DNA of 18,310 bases, taken from positions 1 through 18,310 of the forward strand of contig CANDJX010000013.1 of NCBI GenBank assembly GCA_947385185.1. Direction: 5' to 3'. Source of the stretch: an uncultured Clostridia bacterium (GTDB lineage: Bacteria; Bacillota; Clostridia; Christensenellales; Pumilibacteraceae). The position numbers and the translations under genes were made by a program. The notes under the pieces were generated by a model. The model had not been told where the DNA came from. It did not search any database and saw only the letters and a list, made by a program, of their open reading frames with translations. Positions 7,522 through 14,799 of the stretch are shown in pieces; the first letter of the stretch is position 1; every line of letters starts with the position of its first letter.

Positions 7522-8609
7522 TGTTCCCCCTTAGCCGCCGCAAGCAATTCGGCGAACAGCGACATCATGCCGTCCGACGGTTTTTCGCCGTATTTGCTTT
7601 CGTAATACATGGCGAAAAGCTCGTCGTCCGATTTCGTCTTGAGCGACTGTCTGTTTCCGCATACCGTTTCCGCTTCGATAATAGGTTCGAGTTTTACGAA
7701 ACATTCGTAAGAACGGAGTTCTTTTATTTCCGTCATACCGAGCGGAATGCGGGACACGTAACGCAGCTTTACGAGATTGCCCTCGTTGCGTTTAAGCGCT
7801 TCCGTCGCGCCGATAAAGTCAGTCACCGTTTCGGTCGCGAGTTTTTTTCCGCACCCGAGCGGTATGCGGCGCACGTCCGTCACTTTGCCGCCCGTCATTT
7901 CGGCGACTATCACGCTCTTTTCGTTATCGCCGTCGAAATGGTAGTTAAGCGGGCTGCCCGAATAATAAGCGTTACCGCTCTTTGACACGACGGACGGCTT
8001 ATGTATATGTCCGAGCGCGGAATAACAGTTCCCGGGCAGGACGGTTTTCGGGAGCATACGGGCGGGACCGAGCGTGTTTTCGTCCGCCTCCTCGCTCGAT
8101 CCGGTCATAAACAGGTGCGACAGGAGTATATTGTTTTCACCCGGTTTGAAGTGCGAAGTATATTCGGCGACATATGCTTTTACGCGGTCGGTAAATTCGC
8201 CGTCATAGTCGCGGAGCGCCGCTTCGTCCGGATAAGGCAAAGCTCCGACGTTCGTTTTTTCGCCGCGAATATCGAACGTAAGCCGCTCCGGCGCGCCGAT
8301 AAGCCTGATATCCGCCGCTTCGGCTATATCGTTCGGCGCGGACAGATCGGCGGCGGAATCGTGATTGCCGGATATTGCGACGACCGGGCAGACGGAAGCG
8401 AGCGAGAGCGCAAAGCGGTAAAACGTCCGCTTGGCTTCCGCGGACGGCGACGGCACGTCGAACACGTCGCCCGCAACGAGCGCAAGATCGACGTTTTCTT
8501 CGCGCGCGATTTCGGCAATGCGCGCCAAAGCGGCTTTTTGCTCGTCGAGCCGAAGCCTGCCCTCGGTGCGCTTGCCTATATGTAAATCGGCTGTGTGTAA
8601 AAATTTCAT
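7509..8609 (-). CDS. sbcD: Exonuclease SbcD (Mre11-like metallophosphoesterase)
   Basis: Nuclease subunit of SbcCD, 366 aa. The metal-binding phosphoesterase motifs appear in order: HTADLHIG with Asp8 and His10, VAGDVFD with Asp48, SGNHDS with Asn82-His83, LLSHLFMTG in the middle, and ALGHIHKP. The C-terminal part is the capping region seen in SbcD. The start at 8609 is supported by CGGAG 7 nt upstream and homology from residue 1. It is first in the sbcD-sbcC operon and is driven by the consensus promoter at 8672-8700. The repeats with hairpin potential elsewhere in the window are the kind of structure SbcCD cuts, but that link is only suggestive. Confidence 0.95.
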   Translation of the reverse strand: MKFLHTADLHIGKRTEGRLRLDEQKAALARIAEIAREENVDLALVAGDVFDVPSPSAEAKRTFYRFALSLASVCPVVAISGNHDSAADLSAPNDIAEAADIRLIGAPERLTFDIRGEKTNVGALPYPDEAALRDYDGEFTDRVKAYVAEYTSHFKPGENNILLSHLFMTGSSEEADENTLGPARMLPKTVLPGNCYSALGHIHKPSVVSKSGNAYYSGSPLNYHFDGDNEKSVIVAEMTGGKVTDVRRIPLGCGKKLATETVTDFIGATEALKRNEGNLVKLRYVSRIPLGMTEIKELRSYECFVKLEPIIEAETVCGNRQSLKTKSDDELFAMYYESKYGEKPSDGMMSLFAELLAAAKGEQCDR

Positions 8610-8626
8610 TCCATGCTCCGAATTGC

Positions 8627-8655
8627 TTGTCTGTTTTCTCGAAATGTGATATATT
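8627..8655 (+). promoter_or_regulatory. Sigma-A promoter of the dnaD-dnaI-PHP cluster
   Basis: TTGTCT (8627-8632), a 17-nt spacer, TATATT (8650-8655), with TG one base upstream of the -10 box (extended -10). The predicted start is near 8662, giving a leader of about 67 nt before the dnaD-like ATG. It faces away from, and overlaps the transcribed leader of, the sbcDC promoter. Confidence 0.55.
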
Positions 8656-8671
8656 TAATATCTACGCGGTC

Positions 8672-8700
8672 ATTATACCAAAACGGCGGGAAATAATCAA
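8672..8700 (-). promoter_or_regulatory. Sigma-A promoter of sbcDC
   Basis: On the minus strand TTGATT (8695-8700), a 17-nt spacer and a perfect TATAAT (8672-8677) preceded by TGG (extended -10). Transcription would start near 8665, giving a leader of about 55 nt with the CGGAG site near its end. Confidence 0.78.
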
Positions 8701-8728
8701 GTCCAAAAGGCACAAAACGGAGATTATC

Positions 8729-10111
8729 ATGGGATTCACAAGACTGAGCAGCGAACTTTCGGCAAAATCGAGTATCGAACTCGATAATATTTTCGTGCTC
8801 GAGTTTATGCCGTTTGCGCCCGAAAGCTATACGAAAGTGTATATTTACGGAAAAATGCTCGCAGAGGGCAACGGAGCGAACGACAATTCGCCCGAACGCA
8901 TGGCGAAACTTCTCGGCATGACCGAGGACGAAGTCATGGACGCGTTCAGATACTGGGAAACTCAGGGGCTCGTCGCGATCTCCGCCGTTCCGCCGTACGA
9001 GATCGAATATACGCCCGTGCGCTACACGCGCCCGTCGCATAAAACATACTCCAAAAAGAAATACGCGTCGTTCAACGAAATGCTCATGCGTATGCTTCCG
9101 AACCGCGAATTTCTGCCCGGAGAACTGAACGAATACTACGCCGCGATCGAGGACTATCATATGGACGTGGACGCTATGCTTGCGGTGATTGCTTACTGCG
9201 CGCGGCTCAAGGGGCGTTCGGTGCACTGGAGATATATAATAACCGTCGCGCGCAATCTCGCGAAAGACGGTTGCCGTTCCGCCGCCGAGGTCGAAACCAA
9301 ACTGTCGTCGTTCGACATCATGACGGGCGACGTCGCGAAGCTGTTCAGAATACTGAAGATCCGCCGCGCGCAGGACTTCGACGACGTGCGACTTTACCGC
9401 AAGTGGACGGAAGAACTCGGTTTTGCGCCCGCTACCGTTATGGCGGTCGCCGCCGGAGTGTACGGCGAAATGAAAGGACTCGACACCGTACTCACCCGCT
9501 ATCACGCGGACGGACTTATCGAACTTAAAGACATCGAAGAATATAAGAAAAACCGCGACGTGCTGTTGTCGCTTACGAAAGAACTGCTCTTAAAACTCGA
9601 CGTGCGGTTCAATCACCTCGACTATTACGCCGAAACGTACGTTAAAGAATGGCTGAAAGACGGGTTCGACGGCGATTCGCTCAAAGTCGTTGCGGATTAT
9701 TGCTTCCGTCATGAAAAGAAGTCTTGCGACAAAATGAACGCGCTGCTTAACGAATGCAAGGAAGCGGGCGTGACCGACTATGCGTCCGTCAGAGCGCGCT
9801 TCTCGGGCGAAGGCAAGTTCGACGGCGAAATCAAACGGTTGCTTTCGCTCGCCGGCATATCCGGCGACGTTACGAGCCGCGACCGCGACAGTTACAACAT
9901 CTGGAAAAACTACTGGAACGTACCGGACGGCGTGCTCGAAGAAGCCGCGAAAAAGAGTCTCGGCGAAGCAAATCCGCGCGTACGTATGCACGTGCTCGTC
10001 AAAGCGTATCACGAGAAAGGAAGCATGAACGAAGTCGCCGCCACGGTATCGAGCGGCGACGCGGAAAAGCTCAACGAAAAGATCCGTAACATTTCGGCGG
10101 AGGACATCTGA
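8729..10111 (+). CDS. DnaD-domain replication initiation/primosome protein with tandem repeats
   Basis: A 460-aa DnaD/DnaB-type protein, expected to act in helicase loading at oriC and in replication restart. Residues 35-85 form the winged helix region (SPERMAKLLGMTEDEVMDAF). After it comes a helical repeat of DnaB_2/DDBH2 type: about 132-190, 218-272 (LYRKWTEELGF through DGLIELKDIEEYKK), 298-355 (YYAETYVKEWLKDGF through EAGVTDYASV) and 387-440 (DSYNIWKNYWNV through EKGSMNEVAA). Each ends in a G-x3-to-5-V/I turn. DnaD normally has one such C-terminal domain and Bacillus DnaB two. The start at 8729 has CGGAG 8 nt upstream; the frame is open further upstream, but that part lies in sbcD. The stop overlaps the next ATG. 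Confidence 0.88.
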   Translation: MGFTRLSSELSAKSSIELDNIFVLEFMPFAPESYTKVYIYGKMLAEGNGANDNSPERMAKLLGMTEDEVMDAFRYWETQGLVAISAVPPYEIEYTPVRYTRPSHKTYSKKKYASFNEMLMRMLPNREFLPGELNEYYAAIEDYHMDVDAMLAVIAYCARLKGRSVHWRYIITVARNLAKDGCRSAAEVETKLSSFDIMTGDVAKLFRILKIRRAQDFDDVRLYRKWTEELGFAPATVMAVAAGVYGEMKGLDTVLTRYHADGLIELKDIEEYKKNRDVLLSLTKELLLKLDVRFNHLDYYAETYVKEWLKDGFDGDSLKVVADYCFRHEKKSCDKMNALLNECKEAGVTDYASVRARFSGEGKFDGEIKRLLSLAGISGDVTSRDRDSYNIWKNYWNVPDGVLEEAAKKSLGEANPRVRMHVLVKAYHEKGSMNEVAATVSSGDAEKLNEKIRNISAEDI

Positions 10112-10989
10112 TGAACTTAAGAAACGCCGCAAACCTCATAGAAAGCGAATACCTGGCGCGTAAAGCCGAAGCTGACGCGAATTACCGCGCCGCCATGGAA
10201 GAACACCGCGAGCTGTACGAAGCGGAAAAAGCCGTCAGATGCGCTATGCTCGACGGAAAAAGCGAGCAAGAAATAACCGCGCTCGAAAAAGCCAAACAAA
10301 ATATTATCGATAAGCTCGGCATTGCGGACGTCGTGACCGCGCTTCCCCGCTGCGCCGTCTGCGGCGACACGGGACGGATCGGAGGCAAGTTCTGCGACTG
10401 CGCGCGCCGCCGCGCCGCCAAAGAATCGGTCGGCGATTCGGCTCCGCCCTTCTCGTTCGCGGATTCGGATATGTCCGTATTCGACGCAAGCGACCGCGAG
10501 CTTATGGAGATCACGTATAAAAATATGAAGATTTTTTGCGACAAGTTTCCGCAGACTAAGAACATAAATCTGCTTCTTATCGGAAACGTCGGCACGGGCA
10601 AGACTTGTCTTGCTTCGGCGATCGCAAACGAGATCGAAAGCCGGGACTACAGCGTACTCTTTCTGTCTGCGTTCCGCTTCAACGATATATGCCTTAAGTA
10701 TCACACGTCGTTCGACGCGTCGCGTTCGGACGGACTCAACGCGCTCATAGAAACCGACCTGCTCGTAATAGACGACCTCGGTACGGAAAGTTTGCTCAAA
10801 AACGTCACGCTCGAATATCTTTATACCGTCATAAGCGAGCGCATGAACGCCGGACGGCACACATTGATTACCACGAATCTGAACGAAAAAGCGCTCGAAG
10901 CAAGGTACGGCGAACGCGTGACGTCGCGGCTGTTCTCGAACCGGGTATGCCTGACGCTCGGGCTGGCGGGCAAGGACTTGCGCAAATGA
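10111..10989 (+). CDS. DnaI/DnaC-like AAA+ helicase loader
   Basis: A 292-aa ATPase that loads the replicative helicase. Residues 1-75 are helical and charged (helicase-interaction region). A zinc-binding cluster follows: Cys81 and Cys84 (CAVCGDTG), then Cys95 and Cys97 (FCDC), as in DnaI/DnaC relatives. The AAA+ core has Walker A GNVGTGKT (158-165), Walker B LLVIDD (217-222), sensor 1 LITTNLN (252-258) and the arginine-finger region SRLFSNRV (272-279). Its ATG overlaps the dnaD-like stop (ATGA-type overlap, TGATG), so the initiator/loader pair is translationally coupled. The stop in turn overlaps the PHP gene ATG by 4 nt. Confidence 0.93.
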   Translation: MNLRNAANLIESEYLARKAEADANYRAAMEEHRELYEAEKAVRCAMLDGKSEQEITALEKAKQNIIDKLGIADVVTALPRCAVCGDTGRIGGKFCDCARRRAAKESVGDSAPPFSFADSDMSVFDASDRELMEITYKNMKIFCDKFPQTKNINLLLIGNVGTGKTCLASAIANEIESRDYSVLFLSAFRFNDICLKYHTSFDASRSDGLNALIETDLLVIDDLGTESLLKNVTLEYLYTVISERMNAGRHTLITTNLNEKALEARYGERVTSRLFSNRVCLTLGLAGKDLRK

Positions 10990-11798
10990 AAATAGACTGT
11001 CACAACCACACGACTTTCTCCCCCGACGCGGCGCAGACCGTCGACGAAATCGCCGCCGAAGCGAAAAGGCTCGGCATAGGCTATCTCGCGCTGACCGAGC
11101 ACCTCGACCTCGGTTTTCCGAACGACAAACGTCCCGAAGGCGAACCGTCCTTCGACTATCTCGTCACCGAAAAATATTTCGACGAAATCGAAACGGCGAA
11201 GAAAAAATACGGTATCGAAATAGCGGCGGGAATCGAAGCGGGATACACCGACGATTCGGTCGGCGAAACCGCGAAAGAGCTCGCGCGGCTACCGTTCGAA
11301 TACGTCATAAACTCCGTGCACATATGCCATGGGCTCGATTGCTATTGGAACGGATACTTCGACGGGCTGACAAAAAAAGAGGCGTATACGGAATATATAG
11401 CCGCCGTGCGCAAAAGTCTGGACGCGCCGTACCGCTATGACGCAGTCGGGCATTTCGGATATATCGCCCGCCCCGCGCCGTACGAGCATAAAATCATGAC
11501 GTTCCGCGAGTTCGCCGCGGAGATCGACGACGTGCTGTCGGTCATAATAAAAAAGGACAAAATCCTCGAAGTCAATACTTCGACGGGCTTAAGCGGCGGG
11601 CTGTGCATTCCCGACTTAAGTATTCTCGAACGGTACTATGCTCTCGGCGGACGACTGATAAATATAGGCAGCGATTCGCACAGAACCGGGCGGGTAGGTC
11701 ATAATTACGACGCCGTCGGCGACGCCGTGAAATCAATCGGATTCCGCGAATGGGCGGTCGTCAGAAACGGAAAAATCGAAACGGAGGCAATCGACTGA
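10986..11798 (+). CDS. PHP-domain phosphatase, histidinol-phosphatase type
   Basis: A 270-aa PHP phosphoesterase of the HisJ/HisK group, which dephosphorylates histidinol phosphate or a related substrate. Metal-binding residues occur in the expected order: HNH with His6 and His8, TEHLD with His39, Glu84 (GIEAGY), His112 (SVHICHG), His156 (GHFGYI) and Asp230-His232 (GSDSH). The start at 10986 overlaps the dnaI-like stop by 4 nt, with AAGGA about 9 nt upstream. No other his gene is in the window and the partners are replication genes, so histidine synthesis as its role is likely from family but not shown by context. Its stop overlaps the ATG of the small zinc-ribbon gene. Confidence 0.85.
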   Translation: MKIDCHNHTTFSPDAAQTVDEIAAEAKRLGIGYLALTEHLDLGFPNDKRPEGEPSFDYLVTEKYFDEIETAKKKYGIEIAAGIEAGYTDDSVGETAKELARLPFEYVINSVHICHGLDCYWNGYFDGLTKKEAYTEYIAAVRKSLDAPYRYDAVGHFGYIARPAPYEHKIMTFREFAAEIDDVLSVIIKKDKILEVNTSTGLSGGLCIPDLSILERYYALGGRLINIGSDSHRTGRVGHNYDAVGDAVKSIGFREWAVVRNGKIETEAID

Positions 11799-12001
11799 TG
11801 GCGCTTCTTTCCTTTGTTTGCATAAAATGCGGACACAAGCAGGACGAACTGCTGAATCCGGACTCGCCCGCTCCGCGTTGCGAAAAATGCGGCGGCGAAA
11901 CGAAACGGAGTTTTTCGGGCAAGTGTTACGGCGCTATAGGCGGCGTAAGCGGCGGCGAGTGCACGCACAATTGCGCAACCTGCCCCGGTTGCAAAAAATA
12001 A
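11798..12001 (+). CDS. 67-aa Cys-rich zinc-ribbon protein (FmdB-like) with an Mrp/ApbC-like Cys tail
   Basis: A small protein with nine Cys in 67 residues. Cys8-x2-Cys11 and Cys28-x2-Cys31 form a two-knuckle zinc ribbon like the FmdB/rubredoxin-like family (FVCIKCGHKQDE, RCEKCGGETKRSFSGK). After a Gly-rich linker containing Cys43, the tail ECTHNCATCPGCKK has Cys55-x3-Cys59-x2-Cys62-x2-Cys65, which resembles the N-terminal Cys motif of many Mrp/ApbC P-loop iron-sulfur carriers. The ATG at 11798 overlaps the PHP stop and GGAGG lies about 11 nt upstream, so it is the last gene of this overlapping cluster. Function unknown; binding of zinc by the ribbon is likely, an iron-sulfur role for the tail is speculation. 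Confidence 0.75.
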   Translation: MALLSFVCIKCGHKQDELLNPDSPAPRCEKCGGETKRSFSGKCYGAIGGVSGGECTHNCATCPGCKK

Positions 12002-12077
12002 AAACTTTATTTCACACATTTGCCCGGCGCGGCATAAAAACAAGCATGTCAAAGCGTGCGATGAAAACTTGAGGGGG

Positions 12078-12090
12078 TGTACTATGTACA
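12078..12090. promoter_or_regulatory. Palindrome upstream of the nitroreductase (possible operator)
   Basis: TGTAC-TAT-GTACA is an inverted repeat 76 nt before the TTG start, and GCTTATAAGC at 12128-12137 is a second perfect 10-bp palindrome. They lie in the 164-nt gap after the zinc-ribbon gene, where a regulator could bind. No good sigma-A promoter was identified here, so the role is uncertain. An ATG inside the first palindrome has GAGGGGG before it, but the frame runs out of phase over the nitroreductase. Confidence 0.3.
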
Positions 12091-12165
12091 TGACCGAAAG
12101 TGCCGCAGCAGAACGCAAAGATGCGCCGCTTATAAGCCGCGCAACAGGATTCAGGGAGGACAATT

Positions 12166-12717
12166 TTGGACGCAATAGAATGCATAATGTCGCGCAGAAC
12201 GACGAGAAAGTTCAGAAGCGATATGCCGACGGACAACGAAATAAGAACGGTGATCGAAGCGGCGCGGTACGCGCCGAGCGGAATGGGACGGCAAAGCTGG
12301 CACTTCGTCGTCGTAAGAAACCGCGACTGGATCGCTCGCATGAACGAACGCGTATACTCGTACGTTGCGGAAGTTTCGAAAAACAGCAATCTCGAACGCA
12401 ACGGCGACAAGGGCTATTCGTGCAATTACCACTCGCCTGTTTTCATTATCGTGTCCGCCGATCCGGCTTACGGCACGAGCGAAGCCGACTGCGCTTGCGC
12501 GCTCGAAAATATGTTCCTCGCGGCGCACGCAATCGGGCTCGGAGCGTGCTGGATAAACCAGCTCGGCAAAGAGAACTGCGAAAAAGTACGCGACCTCGCG
12601 CTTGAGGCGGGCGTGCCCGAAAAGGACATGATCTACGGTTGTTGCGCGCTCGGCTATCCGGACGGCGAACCCTCCCCGCGCAAGCCGCGAAGCGAAAGCG
12701 TCATATATTTCGATTGA
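12166..12717 (+). CDS. Nitroreductase-family FMN oxidoreductase, TTG start
   Basis: A 183-aa nitroreductase-like flavoprotein, expected to use NAD(P)H to reduce nitro, quinone or other electrophilic compounds as a dimer. The FMN phosphate-binding start IMSRRTTRKFR (7-17) is followed by AARYAPSGMGRQSWHFVVV (about 32-50), and GLGACWINQL around 124-133 is the usual second FMN segment. TTG at 12166 is the only possible initiator: AGGGAGGA lies 7 nt upstream and an in-frame TAA is at 12133-12135. The substrate cannot be inferred. It is separated by 164 nt from the zinc-ribbon gene and followed by a bidirectional terminator. Confidence 0.9.
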   Translation: MDAIECIMSRRTTRKFRSDMPTDNEIRTVIEAARYAPSGMGRQSWHFVVVRNRDWIARMNERVYSYVAEVSKNSNLERNGDKGYSCNYHSPVFIIVSADPAYGTSEADCACALENMFLAAHAIGLGACWINQLGKENCEKVRDLALEAGVPEKDMIYGCCALGYPDGEPSPRKPRSESVIYFD

Positions 12718-12721
12718 TACG

Positions 12722-12761
12722 AAAAACAGTCTGCACGATATACAATGCAGACTGTTTTTTT
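12722..12761. terminator. Bidirectional terminator between the nitroreductase and ypeB
   Basis: AAAAACAGTCTGCA (12722-12735) pairs perfectly with TGCAGACTGTTTTT (12746-12759), loop 10 nt, with a seven-T run on the plus strand and a five-T run on the minus strand. It lies between two convergent genes, 5 nt after one stop and 10 nt after the other. Confidence 0.9.
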
Positions 12762-12770
12762 ATTGAGCTT

Positions 12771-14084
12771 TTATATAACAAGTTTTCCCTGCTCGGAATC
12801 TATAACGCGCATAATGTTCAACTGTCTGCCGTCGCAGGCGTCGACGTACACGAAATAGTCCAGACCTTTATAAGATCCCGCCACCTCGTAACACAGCGCT
12901 TCGGTATCGTTCATGGGAATTACCGCAAGACGGACGGACGTGACCGTCAGTTTTTTCGACACACAGGTTTTCGCCGACGCAGGCGTCATCCGAGCGGGCG
13001 GATAGGTGCGCTCGCAGTGGTTTGCGCAGTACCCGCAAGCCTCGATACCGAGGAGCTTCCCGCCGCCGAGCTTGATTTTTACGAGATCGGTATAATAAAT
13101 TATCCCGTCCTTTTCGGGCGCAAGATTGACGACCGCAACCCCGTCGGATTCGACGTACCATACGGGCACGAGCGACTCGTCGTAACCGAGCTCGATCGCA
13201 ATATTACGCGCTCTTTCGGACTCCGTTTCTTCGCTTTCGACTCCACGTCCTTCCGCGCAGAGGAACGCGGAGGCTATCAGACCGCCCTTTTTCGTAACCG
13301 AAACGTACGACTCGCAGCCGTCCGAAGCCGCGCCGACGATCTCGTACATGGCTTCGTCGCCCTCGCTCACGCCGTACACCCTGCCGTCTACGCCGAGTTT
13401 GTCGCGCGCTATCGACAGCGCGTCGTTCTCGCTTATTTCGGGCAGGTTCTCCAAGCCCTTCCAGCAGCGATTATCCGCGTCGGAGAACGGACCGTCGTAA
13501 ATTATGCTCGGGTATTCTACGTTCATTTCCTTGCCGCTAACGTTCAGATTACCCGCTTCGACGTCGGCGATCACCGAATATCCGTCCGTGCCTATCCGCG
13601 CCGCCGCCTCGGATAACTGCTCGCGCACGCCGACGGTCGCGGCATAAATGTCCTCGATCGCGCCGTCGTAGTTATCCGCTTTTCCCGAACCGACTGCGCG
13701 GATATAACTCGCCGCAAAATCGCCGACCTGATTGAGGAACTTTTGCAATCCGGTATGTTCGTGCATATCCACGGGCAGGCGTCCGACGACTTCCGCCGCC
13801 GAGCTTGCGCATTTCTGCAGATCGGCGGCAATCGATATGCTTTCGCCGTCGGACGACGACACGAGGAGTTTTGCAAGATTGTTTTCCATTTCCCCTACCG
13901 AATCGAGCGAATCGTACAGCGCGCTCGAGTACACGTTTTCCATCTGACGGCGGGTGTCGTCGGCGCGCAGACTTTCGTTATGCACCCATATCGACAGCCA
14001 TACGATTACGCCGATCAGCGCGGCGACAAGCAGCGCAACGAGCGCTATTATTACTTTATGCGATGTTTTCATTTTTTCTTTCAT
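12771..14084 (-). CDS. ypeB: Spore germination protein YpeB
   Basis: A 437-aa YpeB, the partner needed for stability and localisation of the spore cortex-lytic enzyme SleB. It has one N-terminal membrane anchor (10-32, HK then a long aliphatic run), a helical N-terminal domain to about 190, then PepSY-type repeats. The C-terminal segment GYCANHCERTYPPARMTP (351-368) matches the conserved YpeB region G-Y-x3-H-x-E/R, and the final PepSY unit ends with EQGKLVI. The start at 14084 has GGAGG 7 nt upstream and is preferred over an in-frame ATG at 14123 and one 12 nt downstream. It follows sleB on the same strand, as in other spore formers, but 715 nt of repeat-filled DNA separate them. Confidence 0.92.
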   Translation of the reverse strand: MKEKMKTSHKVIIALVALLVAALIGVIVWLSIWVHNESLRADDTRRQMENVYSSALYDSLDSVGEMENNLAKLLVSSSDGESISIAADLQKCASSAAEVVGRLPVDMHEHTGLQKFLNQVGDFAASYIRAVGSGKADNYDGAIEDIYAATVGVREQLSEAAARIGTDGYSVIADVEAGNLNVSGKEMNVEYPSIIYDGPFSDADNRCWKGLENLPEISENDALSIARDKLGVDGRVYGVSEGDEAMYEIVGAASDGCESYVSVTKKGGLIASAFLCAEGRGVESEETESERARNIAIELGYDESLVPVWYVESDGVAVVNLAPEKDGIIYYTDLVKIKLGGGKLLGIEACGYCANHCERTYPPARMTPASAKTCVSKKLTVTSVRLAVIPMNDTEALCYEVAGSYKGLDYFVYVDACDGRQLNIMRVIDSEQGKLVI

Positions 14085-14167
14085 TGATTCCTCCGTTTTG
14101 TAAATCAGTTGTAATAAGGGCAATCCCCCGACGAATAGTGTTTCACGGCTTGGAAAAGCCGCACACT

Positions 14168-14437
14168 CCGGTCATTCCGAGTATTCTATGTCGTCCCGAG
14201 CAAAAAGCCCCGCTTGTCACTTCGAGCAAAGAATACCGCTTGTCATCCCGAGCAAAGAGCCTCCGCTTGTCATCCCGAGCAAAGAGCCTCCGCTTGTCAT
14301 CCCGAGCGAAGTCGAGGGAACTGTAATAGATTTCTCCGCGCGCGGCTAAAGCCGCTTGGTCGAAATGACATGGGCGGTACGATTTCACGCGCTTAAGGTC
14401 GAAATGACAGAAGGACGAGGTTACGGTCGAAATGACA
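14168..14437. repeat. Nested array of TGTCATCCCGAGC / GGTCGAAATGACA arms
   Basis: Left arms, variants of TGTCATCCCGAGC, start near 14170, 14189, 14215, 14241, 14268 and 14295; the last three are in register with a 27-nt period (TGTCATCCCGAGC then AAAGAGCCTCCGCT). Three right arms GGTCGAAATGACA end at 14370, 14409 and 14437. The segment 14295-14370 is a complete 76-bp copy with both ends. This is a known style of dispersed palindromic repeat in bacteria. No gene is present, and the transcript would fold as stacked hairpins. Confidence 0.75.
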
Positions 14438-14536
14438 AAGTAGTGTTTTTTCGGTATTTTTTCAACACTCGTCAAGCCGGCGAAGGACGCAAGCGCGTCC
14501 CATTTATATTCCAAGCAATAATGCTCTCCGAGCCGA

Positions 14537-14655
14537 CGAAGGCGCAGTCGCGCACGGAAGCAGGAAGTCCGAGCGCCGTCCGACGGGAACGTACACAGAC
14601 GTACGTGACCGAGGCGACGCGAAGGCTGACGAACTCTCCGTGCAATGAATGCGCC
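14537..14655. repeat. 119-bp structured direct repeat, copy 1
   Basis: Identical to 14673-14791 over 119 bp; the two start 136 nt apart. Inside, GCACGGA pairs with TCCGTGC near the ends, enclosing CGTAC-ACAGA-CGTACG and GCGCCGTCCGACGG-type stems. No gene is evident. The layout (outer stem with inner hairpins) and shared words such as GGGAACG and GAAG-AGG next to CCGAG recall the element at 2071-2228, suggesting related but diverged repeats. Confidence 0.7.
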
Positions 14656-14672
14656 CATTCTCAAGCCGTTTC

Positions 14673-14791
14673 CGAAGGCGCAGTCGCGCACGGAAGCAGG
14701 AAGTCCGAGCGCCGTCCGACGGGAACGTACACAGACGTACGTGACCGAGGCGACGCGAAGGCTGACGAACTCTCCGTGCAATGAATGCGCC
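14673..14791. repeat. 119-bp structured direct repeat, copy 2
   Basis: Base-for-base copy of 14537-14655, ending 8 nt after the sleB stop codon. The 17-nt spacer between the copies (CATTCTCAAGCCGTTTC) is not itself repeated. Zero divergence means a recent duplication or gene conversion, or an assembly artefact. Confidence 0.7.
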
Positions 14792-14799
14792 TTCAGACC

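Noticed and set aside
8375..8728. N-terminal extension of the DnaD-like protein back to 8375
   Set aside because: The extra 118 codons lie antisense to sbcD and across both promoters; the start at 8729 has CGGAG and matches the family.
12639..13616. A 325-codon plus-strand frame opposite ypeB
   Set aside because: It crosses the terminator and lies antisense to ypeB; its composition is typical of an antisense shadow.
14168..14330. CRISPR array (27-nt periodic units)
   Set aside because: The units are directly abutting, decay toward one side and have no unique spacers; no cas gene is present. They are ends of a dispersed palindromic repeat.
14143..14781. A 212-codon minus-strand frame and similar frames across the sleB-ypeB gap
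   Set aside because: The frames are made of translated repeats (for example runs of RDDKRRLFA) and reflect the repeat arrays rather than a protein.
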